This document shows, piece by piece, positions 1 through 4,839 of a DNA stretch of 5,229 nucleotides. Position numbers and translations under genes: made by a program. The notes under the pieces are model-generated. The model was not told the origin of the DNA. It saw only the letters and a list, made by a program, of their open reading frames with translations, and ran no database searches. Every line of letters begins with the position of its first letter. Positions within the stretch are counted from its first letter, which is position 1. Source of the DNA: an uncultured Peptoniphilus sp. (GTDB taxonomy: Bacteria; Bacillota; Clostridia; Tissierellales; Peptoniphilaceae); the NCBI GenBank assembly GCA_947254665.1, contig CAMYEJ010000100.1, positions 1 through 5,229 of the forward strand, read 5' to 3'.

Positions 1-1
1 A

Positions 2-169
2 GGCAAGGACACGGATATAGATCCTAATAATGTAATTGTAATATTTACCGACTTTGACATAACTGGAGAAAATCCTGTATTAAGCAAGGGAGAATATAAA
101 GATTATAATTGGATCTTAGTTCGAGCAGATAAAGATAGCGAATGGGAAATAAAAGATCAAGGTTATTAA
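2..169 (+). CDS. C-terminal fragment of a probable NTF2-like / DUF4829-type protein (5' end outside window)
   Basis: An open frame enters from the left edge and ends at a TAA at 167-169, leaving 55 residues and no start codon. The fragment is acidic and ends NWILVRADKDSEWEIKDQGY. The alternating hydrophobic pattern followed by W-x-I-x-D-Q-G-Y looks like the last two beta strands of small NTF2-like domains, such as the DUF4829 family often found in clostridial lipoproteins. That assignment is from memory of the family tail and is tentative. The frame is supported by its clean stop, by the hairpin terminator 11 bases after it, and by the sensible composition. Nothing can be said about a signal peptide or lipobox because the N-terminus is missing. 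It is probably the last gene of an upstream transcription unit. Confidence 0.6.
   Translation, partial: GKDTDIDPNNVIVIFTDFDITGENPVLSKGEYKDYNWILVRADKDSEWEIKDQGY
54..83 (+). promoter_or_regulatory. Candidate sigma-A promoter inside the partial upstream gene
   Basis: A perfect -35 box TTGACA (54-59) is followed after 18 bases by TATTAA (78-83). It lies inside coding sequence, where TTGACA comes from Phe-Asp-Ile codons, so chance is possible. It is listed because the J-domain gene has almost no room for its own promoter after the hairpin at 181-206. A transcript from here would have to pass that hairpin. Confidence 0.25.
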
Positions 170-180
170 AATAATTTATA

Positions 181-210
181 AAAGGTAAGTCGCTGAGCTT
201 ACTTTTTATT
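181..210 (+). terminator. Rho-independent terminator after the partial upstream gene
   Basis: The left arm AAAGGTAAG (181-189) pairs with CTTACTTTT (198-206), with one G-T wobble and an 8-base loop. The right arm runs into TTTTTATT. The hairpin sits 11 bases after the TAA of the upstream gene. It is AT-heavy and of moderate strength. It ends only 6 bases before the ribosome binding site of the next gene, so it could also act as a leaky or attenuating element in that gene's leader. Confidence 0.6.
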
Positions 211-231
211 AAGTTAGGAGAAGGAAAGAAT

Positions 232-1032
232 ATGAATGACATCATAGAATTTCCAGAAGCGAAGAAGCTAAGGGAAGATGTAGAAAGACTTAAAGCAGAA
301 CTTTTGGATTTGGTTACCGAAAGGGATGATTTAAAATTTAATATATGTAAAAATATAAAGATGGACTACATGTTTGAGATAGGGTTCATTGAGTATAGAG
401 TCTACGAAAAATACTGTGGGTATGCTCGCCTTAAAAGGATGAAGGAACTTATCCAAGCTAAGAAGAACAGAGGGGAGAAAGTCGACTTAGATGAAATAGA
501 ACGCCAACTGGACAGGGAGTTTGAAGATTATCTACATAAATTAAATGAGAAGATAAGAGACATAAACGAAGCCATCGAAAGATCCAAACTAAAGATCTTG
601 TCTGAAGAAGATACCAAAGACATAAAGAAGATGTACAAAGAACTGGTTAAGAAACTGCATCCGGATTTGAATCCAGACTTGACAGAAGACCAGCTTGAAA
701 TGTTTTATAATGTTTTGGATGCATATGAAGCGGGAGATATAACTGCAATGAGGATTCTATACAATTTAGTAGATATGAATGGAAGTTTAGAAGACAGTGA
801 ATCTTCACTTGAAAAACTTGTAAAGGAAAAGGCGAACTTGGAAAAACTTGTAGAAGAAATGAGAAGTGAAGTTGAAAGAATAAAAACAACTCCGCCATAT
901 ATTTTTAAATATTTCTTAGAAGACGAAGAAAAAAAGAAAGCAAGAATCCAGGAATTGGAAGAATTGTCAGCCGGATATGACGAAGCCATAATTATTTTAA
1001 AAGTACAGATCAAAGAAATGCTGGTGAAATAA
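232..1032 (+). CDS. Coiled-coil J-domain (DnaJ-like) protein
   Basis: This 266-residue, highly charged cytoplasmic protein has an internal J-domain. Residues about 120-180 carry the helix II sequence KDIKKMYKELVKKL, the invariant HPD triad at 143-145 (HPDLNP) and a helix III-like segment around 153-166. J-domains use HPD to stimulate the ATPase of DnaK/Hsp70, so this is probably a specialised DnaK co-chaperone. It lacks the Gly/Phe region, zinc fingers and C-terminal substrate domains of DnaJ. Long helical, probably coiled-coil stretches flank the J-domain (about 8-35, 65-120 and 190-262), the last with a repeated LEKLV motif (193-197, 203-207). No signal peptide or membrane segment is seen. 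The ATG at 232 follows AGGAG (216-220). The stop overlaps the ATG of the HIRAN gene by one base (TAATG), implying coupled translation and a shared job. The client is unknown; the J-domain call is firm, the cellular role is inference. Confidence 0.85.
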   Translation: MNDIIEFPEAKKLREDVERLKAELLDLVTERDDLKFNICKNIKMDYMFEIGFIEYRVYEKYCGYARLKRMKELIQAKKNRGEKVDLDEIERQLDREFEDYLHKLNEKIRDINEAIERSKLKILSEEDTKDIKKMYKELVKKLHPDLNPDLTEDQLEMFYNVLDAYEAGDITAMRILYNLVDMNGSLEDSESSLEKLVKEKANLEKLVEEMRSEVERIKTTPPYIFKYFLEDEEKKKARIQELEELSAGYDEAIIILKVQIKEMLVK

Positions 1033-1430
1033 TGTCAGATATTGTTAAAAAAGACGATGGAGGATTGCTAGAATTTCTCCATTCTGCAAATTTTAAAGAT
1101 CTACCGAGACCATTTGCCATAGATATATTCCTATTCGAAACATATGTGGCAGGTACAAGTTACATAGATGATATGGAGCTTATAGAGCCAATGCTAAACA
1201 TAGATGACAAACTTGTCTTCTATCGGGAACCGAACAATCCATACGACGAAAATGCGATTCGTATAGAAACTATAAATGGAGATAAGATTGGATATGTGCC
1301 TAAGAAGGACAATCCGGTTTTCTCAAGACTTATGGATGCAGGTAAGAATCTTTATGGTATGATTGATAAAAAAGAAAAGTTGGATAATTGGTTAAAGATA
1401 GATATAAAAATATATCTTTATGAAGGATAA
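1032..1430 (+). CDS. Stand-alone HIRAN-domain protein
   Basis: This 132-residue protein is almost entirely a HIRAN domain. The hallmark pieces are in order: VAGTSYIDD (39-47), the core REPNNPYDENAIRI (65-78) and KIGYVPKK (85-92), then a C-terminal beta strand (IDIKIYLYE). HIRAN domains are known from the eukaryotic remodeller HLTF, where they bind the 3' end of single-stranded DNA. Bacteria also encode them alone, with function mostly unestablished. The first 30 or so residues are a non-domain extension. No signal peptide, membrane segment or catalytic domain is fused to it. Its ATG shares one base with the stop of the J-domain gene, and GGTGA (1023-1027) inside that gene is the likely ribosome binding site. 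The nuclease gene starts 25 bases downstream. DNA or protein binding is a family-level inference. Confidence 0.85.
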   Translation: MSDIVKKDDGGLLEFLHSANFKDLPRPFAIDIFLFETYVAGTSYIDDMELIEPMLNIDDKLVFYREPNNPYDENAIRIETINGDKIGYVPKKDNPVFSRLMDAGKNLYGMIDKKEKLDNWLKIDIKIYLYEG

Positions 1431-1455
1431 ATTAAAATTAAATTAGGAGGTTAGA

Positions 1456-2655
1456 ATGATTAAAAATTTAAGAAAACATTTGAAGATTTGTATCTTTCTT
1501 TTGTTACTACTTGTACCGGCAAGTGCAAGTGTTGCGGCACCGAGAATATTTGTAAATAATTACTTTGTAGACTCAGATGCTGCTCCAGTCATTGAAAATG
1601 GAAGGACACTTGTTCCGGTTAGAATTATTTCAGAAAAATTGGGATACAATGTGAATTGGGATGGCGCAACAAAGACTGTAGAAATTACAGGTGATGCAAA
1701 AACTATAAAGCTAAACATTGGAAGCAGTACATATTTAGATGATGGTACCGAAATGCCGCTGGACGTAGGTGCAAAGATTGTAAATAGCAGAACCATGGTG
1801 CCTATTAGACTTGTGTCAGAAGCATTTTCACAAAAAGTAATTTGGGACAATGAAAATAGAGTCGTAGCAGTTGGCGAAGGCTACCAAGATCAAGCACGTT
1901 CCACCTGTACATTTGAAGCTGCTAAGGTAACAAAGGTCATCGATGGAGACACCATAGAAATCGCCAGAGGAAAGGGAATTGAAAAGGTAAGATTTATCCT
2001 TGTGGATTCACCAGAAACGAAGCATCCTAAGAAACAAGTAGAATATTATGGAAAAGAAGCCTCTGAATTTACTACAAAATGGTTAGAAGGTAGGACTATT
2101 TATTTAGAAAAAGACGTAAGAGAAACTGATAAGTATGGTAGACTTCTTAGATATATATGGCTAGTTAAACCAGCTACAGATATTCCTACCAATGAAGAAA
2201 TAGGAAGCTATATGTTTAATTCATATCTTGTGAGAGGTGGATATGCTGTGGTCGCACAGTTTCCACCAGATATTAAATATGTAGAAATACTAAAGACATT
2301 TGAAAGTTATGCAAGAGAAAATAATTTAGGTCTATATGGAGCACCTGTAACTATTGGTACCGAAGCAACAGGAACTACTGAATCCGTAAAAGATACTACG
2401 ACACCAGTAGATGCACCTAAGACTGAAGTAAAAGAAGAAAAAGAAAATAAAAATATAAAGATTCAAACGAATAAAAATAATTCAAAAGAGCCTGCTTACA
2501 AGTATGCAAATGGAAGAATAATTGGAAATAAAAAAAGAAACATATACCATGTGCCAACTGGAAGGGACTATAAAAAGGTATACCTTAAGAATGCGGTCTT
2601 CTTTGATACTGAAGAAGAAGCAATAAAAGCAGGATACAGACGAGCACAACAATAA
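1456..2655 (+). CDS. Secreted staphylococcal-nuclease-like (thermonuclease family) protein with N-terminal stalk domain
   Basis: This 399-residue protein is built from exported modules. Residues 1-28 are a signal peptide: a basic MIKNLRKHLK followed by a leucine-rich core and ASASVAA. Residues about 30-140 are a copper-amine-oxidase-N-type stalk domain with two repeats centred on GRTLVPVR (49-56) and SRTMVPIR (111-118). Residues about 150-295 are an SNase domain. All catalytic positions of S. aureus nuclease have counterparts: Asp165, Arg179, Asp184, Ser185 (Thr in S. aureus), Glu187 and Arg229. The stretch PETKHPKK (186-193) is identical to the S. aureus enzyme. A Lys/Thr/Glu/Asn-rich linker follows (about 300-345), then a C-terminal module (353-396) with GNKKRNIYHVP and EEEAIKAGYR. 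That module resembles the Ada-type or 'sunset' domains seen on clostridial nucleases, but it has no cysteines. A calcium-dependent extracellular DNase/RNase is expected. AGGAGG (1445-1450) fixes the start. It probably shares a transcript with the two genes upstream. Confidence 0.9.
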   Translation: MIKNLRKHLKICIFLLLLLVPASASVAAPRIFVNNYFVDSDAAPVIENGRTLVPVRIISEKLGYNVNWDGATKTVEITGDAKTIKLNIGSSTYLDDGTEMPLDVGAKIVNSRTMVPIRLVSEAFSQKVIWDNENRVVAVGEGYQDQARSTCTFEAAKVTKVIDGDTIEIARGKGIEKVRFILVDSPETKHPKKQVEYYGKEASEFTTKWLEGRTIYLEKDVRETDKYGRLLRYIWLVKPATDIPTNEEIGSYMFNSYLVRGGYAVVAQFPPDIKYVEILKTFESYARENNLGLYGAPVTIGTEATGTTESVKDTTTPVDAPKTEVKEEKENKNIKIQTNKNNSKEPAYKYANGRIIGNKKRNIYHVPTGRDYKKVYLKNAVFFDTEEEAIKAGYRRAQQ

Positions 2656-2668
2656 GACATAAAAAGAC

Positions 2669-2703
2669 AAAAACCAAAGTTACAATGTAGCTTTGGTTTT
2701 TTT
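2669..2703. terminator. Strong, probably bidirectional rho-independent terminator
   Basis: The left arm 2669-2683 pairs with the right arm 2687-2701 over 15 base pairs with one G-T wobble and a 3-base AAT loop. The core is ACCAAAG/CTTTGGT. On the plus strand it ends in a run of seven T's (2697-2703), 13 bases after the nuclease stop. On the minus strand the A-run at 2669-2673 and the one at 2661-2665 give two U-tracts. It can therefore also stop transcription coming from the convergent peroxidase gene. Confidence 0.85.
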
Positions 2704-2738
2704 GATATTTTAGTATGGAAAATTTTATTTTTAAATTT

Positions 2739-2758
2739 AAAAAATGTAGCTTTTGCTA
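2739..2758 (-). terminator. Weak candidate terminator for the peroxidase gene
   Basis: Read on the minus strand, TAGC-AAAA-GCTA forms a 4-bp stem with a 4-base loop (2747-2758), followed by CA and TTTTTT (2739-2744). It lies 12 bases beyond the peroxidase stop. The stem is short, so it may only assist the larger hairpin at 2669-2703. Confidence 0.3.
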
Positions 2759-2770
2759 TATTAAATTACT

Positions 2771-3241
2771 TTACAACAACTTTTCAATCTTTTCTTCGAT
2801 CTTTTCAGGTTTGGTAGAAGGTGCAAACCTATCGACTACATTACCATTTCTATCCACTAGAAACTTAGTGAAATTCCATTTTATAGCACCGCCCAAGATT
2901 CCTTTTTGTTTAGATTTTAAATAAGCAAATAGAGGAGATTCATTCTCTCCATTTACATCCACTTTTTCAAATTGAGGAAAAGTAGCCCCGAAATTTAGGC
3001 TGCAAAAACTTTTGATTTCGCCTGCAGTTCCAGGAGCTTGCCCGGCGAATTGATTGCAAGGGAAGTCTAAAATGACAAACCCTCTGTCCTTATATTTTTC
3101 GTATAGCGCTTCCAAACCTTCGTACTGTGGAGTAAATCCGCATTTAGTGGCAGTATTTACTATAAGCAGTACTTTTCCTTCAAAATCTTTTAAGGAAACA
3201 TCTCTTCCTTCATTATCTTTAACAATATAATCGTAAATCAT
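2771..3241 (-). CDS. bsaA: Glutathione peroxidase-family thiol peroxidase (BsaA-like, cysteine form)
   Basis: This is a 156-residue cytosolic thioredoxin-fold peroxidase that reduces hydrogen peroxide or organic hydroperoxides. The family tetrad is present: peroxidatic Cys34 in [11 protein letters not shown], Gln68 in FAGQAPGT, Trp122 and Asn123 in WNFTKFLVD. Cys34 replaces the selenocysteine of animal enzymes and is encoded by an ordinary codon. Cys62 (FPCNQF) and Cys80 (FCSLNFG) are also present. Cys80 matches the resolving cysteine of two-cysteine members, which use thioredoxin rather than glutathione. The frame is open nine codons further up to an ATG at 3268. The start at 3241 is chosen because GGAGG lies 5 bases before it and because MIYDYIVKD matches the family N-terminus. 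The gene is alone on the minus strand, convergent with the nuclease and divergent from mraZ. The symbol follows the B. subtilis homologue. Confidence 0.93.
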   Translation of the reverse strand: MIYDYIVKDNEGRDVSLKDFEGKVLLIVNTATKCGFTPQYEGLEALYEKYKDRGFVILDFPCNQFAGQAPGTAGEIKSFCSLNFGATFPQFEKVDVNGENESPLFAYLKSKQKGILGGAIKWNFTKFLVDRNGNVVDRFAPSTKPEKIEEKIEKLL

Positions 3242-3246
3242 AAATT

Positions 3247-3251
3247 CCTCC
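3247..3251 (-). promoter_or_regulatory. Ribosome binding site that decides the peroxidase start
   Basis: On the minus strand GGAGG is followed after 5 bases (AATTT) by ATG at 3241-3239. The alternative upstream ATG at 3268-3266 has only TTGATTAATTG before it and no purine-rich site, so the shorter protein is preferred. Confidence 0.85.
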
Positions 3252-3278
3252 ACTGTAAAGATACCCAATTAATCAAAA

Positions 3279-3307
3279 AAAATATGTAATTCTAGATAAA
3301 TATTCAA
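3279..3307 (-). promoter_or_regulatory. Candidate promoter of the peroxidase gene
   Basis: Reading the minus strand, TTGAAT (3307-3302) and TATTTT (3284-3279) are separated by 17 bases. Transcription would begin near 3272, about 30 bases before the start codon. The -10 box is imperfect and the region is so AT-rich that chance matches are likely. Confidence 0.4.
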
Positions 3308-3371
3308 AAAAAATAAAAAATTTAAAAGAATCGAATAAAAATTAAAAAAATTTGAAATTTATCGCATAATC

Positions 3372-3390
3372 TTGCTAAAAAGACTAGCAA
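3372..3390. repeat. Inverted repeat TTGCTA-N7-TAGCAA upstream of the mraZ promoter
   Basis: TTGCTA (3372-3377) and TAGCAA (3385-3390) are perfect inverted copies around a 7-base spacer, and they end exactly at the mraZ -35 box (3391). No T-tract follows on either strand, so it is not a terminator. It could be a binding site for a dimeric regulator or a chance repeat. Confidence 0.5.
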
Positions 3391-3418
3391 TTGGAACGAA
3401 TGTGTTGTAAAATATAGT
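3391..3418 (+). promoter_or_regulatory. Probable sigma-A promoter of the mraZ-rsmH-ftsL (dcw) operon
   Basis: TTGGAA (3391-3396) and TATAGT (3413-3418) are spaced by 16 bases. Initiation would be near 3425, about 40 bases before the mraZ start codon. This also argues against the in-frame ATG at 3421 as the start, since it would lie upstream of the transcript's first base. Confidence 0.55.
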
Positions 3419-3420
3419 TA

Positions 3421-3458
3421 ATGGGAGAGGAATGGAGTGAATTCACACCTAATGGAGG
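3421..3458 (+). promoter_or_regulatory. Possible MraZ operator: ATGGRAG-like direct repeats plus palindrome
   Basis: Three similar G-rich words occur between the mraZ promoter and start codon: TGGGA at 3422, TGGAG at 3433 and TGGAG at 3453. They are 11 and 20 bases apart, close to one and two DNA turns. E. coli MraZ is known to bind TGGGN repeats at 10-base spacing in its own leader. A perfect palindrome GTGAATTCAC (3437-3446) sits between the second and third copies. The third copy overlaps the mraZ ribosome binding site. The assignment is inference from position, word and spacing. Confidence 0.4.
3454..3458 (+). promoter_or_regulatory. Ribosome binding site that decides the mraZ start
   Basis: GGAGG is followed after 7 bases by the ATG at 3466. 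The upstream in-frame ATG at 3421 has no comparable site and lies next to the -10 box. The ATG at 3462 is in another frame. Confidence 0.88.
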
Positions 3459-3465
3459 AATATGT

Positions 3466-3897
3466 ATGTTAATTGGGGAATACAATCTAACTCTTGATGA
3501 TAGAGGCAGAATAATAATTCCATCAAAACTTAGAAACGACCTTGAAGATTCTTTTGTAATGACAAAAGGTCTCGACGGCTGTATTTTTGTGTACCCAAAA
3601 ACAGAATGGGAAGAAATCTCAAAAAAGGTTAGATCCCTTCCTCTAAGCAGCAAGGAAGCACGTGCTTTCCAAAGATCTTTCTACTCCAAGGCTGTCCTAA
3701 CAAATTTAGATAAACAAGGCAGGGTTTTGATTCCTCAAAGCTTAAGAGACCACTCAGGGCTTGTAAAAGACGGAATAATCGTTGGACTTGATGTGAGAGC
3801 AGAAATCTGGTCTTTAGAAAAATGGCAAGAAATGGATGAGGATTTAGAATCTAGCTACGAAGACAATGTGATGACATTAGGCGGTGAGATGCTATGA
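3466..3897 (+). CDS. mraZ: Transcriptional regulator MraZ
   Basis: This is a 143-residue protein, the usual length for MraZ. It has two SpoVT/AbrB-like half-domains, each with the D-x-x-G-R hallmark: LDDRGRIIIPSKLR (residues 9-22) and LDKQGRVLIPQSLR (about 83-96). MraZ proteins form ring-shaped oligomers that bind direct repeats in their own promoter and control the dcw operon; in E. coli this is repression. The frame is open 15 codons further up to an ATG at 3421. The start at 3466 is chosen because GGAGG precedes it and because MLIGEYNLTLD is the canonical N-terminus. Its stop overlaps the rsmH start by four bases (ATGA), implying coupled translation. G-rich repeats in its leader could be its own binding sites. 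Confidence 0.96.
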   Translation: MLIGEYNLTLDDRGRIIIPSKLRNDLEDSFVMTKGLDGCIFVYPKTEWEEISKKVRSLPLSSKEARAFQRSFYSKAVLTNLDKQGRVLIPQSLRDHSGLVKDGIIVGLDVRAEIWSLEKWQEMDEDLESSYEDNVMTLGGEML

Positions 3898-4838
3898 CAA
3901 ACTTTGAGCATATCCCTGTACTATTTAATGAAACTATAGAAGGTTTGAATATTCGAGAAAACCACATATATATGGACTGTACAATTGGCGGTGCAGGCCA
4001 TAGCAGTGAAATTTTAAAAAGACTAAATGGTACTGGTCTTTTAGTTGGGATAGACCAAGATGAGTTTGCACTTTATACATCTGAAAAGAGACTTAGAGAA
4101 ATTGGAAATAATTTTAAACTATTTAACAATAACTTTGAACTTTTCAGAGAAAATCTAGACTCACTTGGAATTTCTAAGGTGGATGGAATTCTCCTCGATT
4201 TGGGAGTGAGCTCCCATCAATTTGATGAAGCATCCCGAGGATTTTCTTATAATTATGACGCACCACTTGATATGAGAATGAATAAATCCACCATAATCAC
4301 TGCAAAAGATATTGTGAATACATATTCGAAAGAAGCGCTTATGAAGATATTTTACGAATATGGAGAAGAAAAATGGTCTAAGAGAGTTGCTGAATTCATA
4401 GTTAAGGCAAGAAACTCAAAGTCTATTGACACTACATTTGAATTAGTAGAGATCATAAAAGCTGCCATTCCAAAAGGAGCTAGAAGTGGGGGATCTCACC
4501 CAGCTAAGAGAATCTTCCAAGCCATTAGAATAGAAACAAACGATGAACTTGGAGTGCTTAGAAGAAGTCTGGGAGGTATGATTGAGTCTCTGAACCCGGG
4601 AGGCAGAATTTGTGTAATATCTTTCCACTCATTGGAAGATAGAATTGTAAAAGATACATTTAAGTACTACTACTTGGATTGTATATGTCCACCGGAAGTG
4701 CCAGTATGTACTTGTAATAAAAAAAGAGAGATAGAAATAATAACAAGAAAGCCGATTACAGCATCTAAAGAAGAACTAGCCGTGAACAATCGAGCTCATT
4801 CTGCGAAACTTAGAATTGCCGAGAAGTTAGAGGTATAA
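3894..4838 (+). CDS. rsmH: 16S rRNA (cytosine-1402-N4) methyltransferase RsmH
   Basis: This 314-residue protein has normal length for RsmH (MraW). It uses S-adenosylmethionine to methylate N4 of C1402 in the ribosomal P-site region of 16S rRNA. Visible motifs are the N-terminal HIPVLFNETIEGL (6-18), SAM motif I DCTIGGAGHS (28-37), the acidic GIDQD (52-56), DLGVSSHQFD (102-111), the substrate-side HPAKRIFQAIRIETNDEL (202-219) and VISFHSLEDRIVK (241-253). Near the C-terminus, Cys263, Cys265, Cys272 and Cys274 form a C-x-C-x6-C-x-C cluster. This is common in Firmicute homologues and could bind a metal, though that is inference. The ATG lies within the mraZ stop (ATGA), with GGTGAG just upstream inside mraZ. 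ftsL begins one base after its stop. No sign of damage. Confidence 0.97.
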   Translation: MTNFEHIPVLFNETIEGLNIRENHIYMDCTIGGAGHSSEILKRLNGTGLLVGIDQDEFALYTSEKRLREIGNNFKLFNNNFELFRENLDSLGISKVDGILLDLGVSSHQFDEASRGFSYNYDAPLDMRMNKSTIITAKDIVNTYSKEALMKIFYEYGEEKWSKRVAEFIVKARNSKSIDTTFELVEIIKAAIPKGARSGGSHPAKRIFQAIRIETNDELGVLRRSLGGMIESLNPGGRICVISFHSLEDRIVKDTFKYYYLDCICPPEVPVCTCNKKREIEIITRKPITASKEELAVNNRAHSAKLRIAEKLEV

Positions 4839-4839
4839 A

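Noticed and set aside
45..245. 66-residue minus-strand reading frame across the left edge
   Set aside because: It opposes a real plus-strand gene end and the terminator, has no ribosome binding site or recognisable motif, and its composition is that of an antisense shadow.
809..853. Short DNA repeat (TTGAAAAACTTGTA and TTGGAAAAACTTGTA) in the J-domain gene
   Set aside because: Explained by the repeated LEKLV motif of a coiled coil; not a mobile or regulatory repeat.
705..1013. 102-residue minus-strand reading frame opposite the J-domain gene (and a similar one at 647-898)
   Set aside because: Serine- and phenylalanine-rich translations are the mirror image of lysine/glutamate-rich coding DNA; no start signals.
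2715..2924. 69-residue plus-strand reading frame opposite the 3' end of the peroxidase gene
   Set aside because: It covers conserved peroxidase coding sequence in antisense, has no ribosome binding site, and begins in the convergent terminator region.
3242..3268. Nine-residue N-terminal extension of the peroxidase from the ATG at 3268
   Set aside because: The GGAGG site lies inside this extension and points to the ATG at 3241; no ribosome binding site precedes 3268.
3432..3440. Minimal upstream reading frame ATG-GAG-TGA in the mraZ leader
   Set aside because: The purine-rich sequence before it is too close to serve as a ribosome binding site and largely upstream of the predicted transcript start.
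3421..3465. In-frame upstream extension of mraZ from the ATG at 3421 (15 extra residues)
   Set aside because: It has no ribosome binding site, sits next to the predicted -10 box, and would precede the canonical MLIGEYN N-terminus with unrelated residues.
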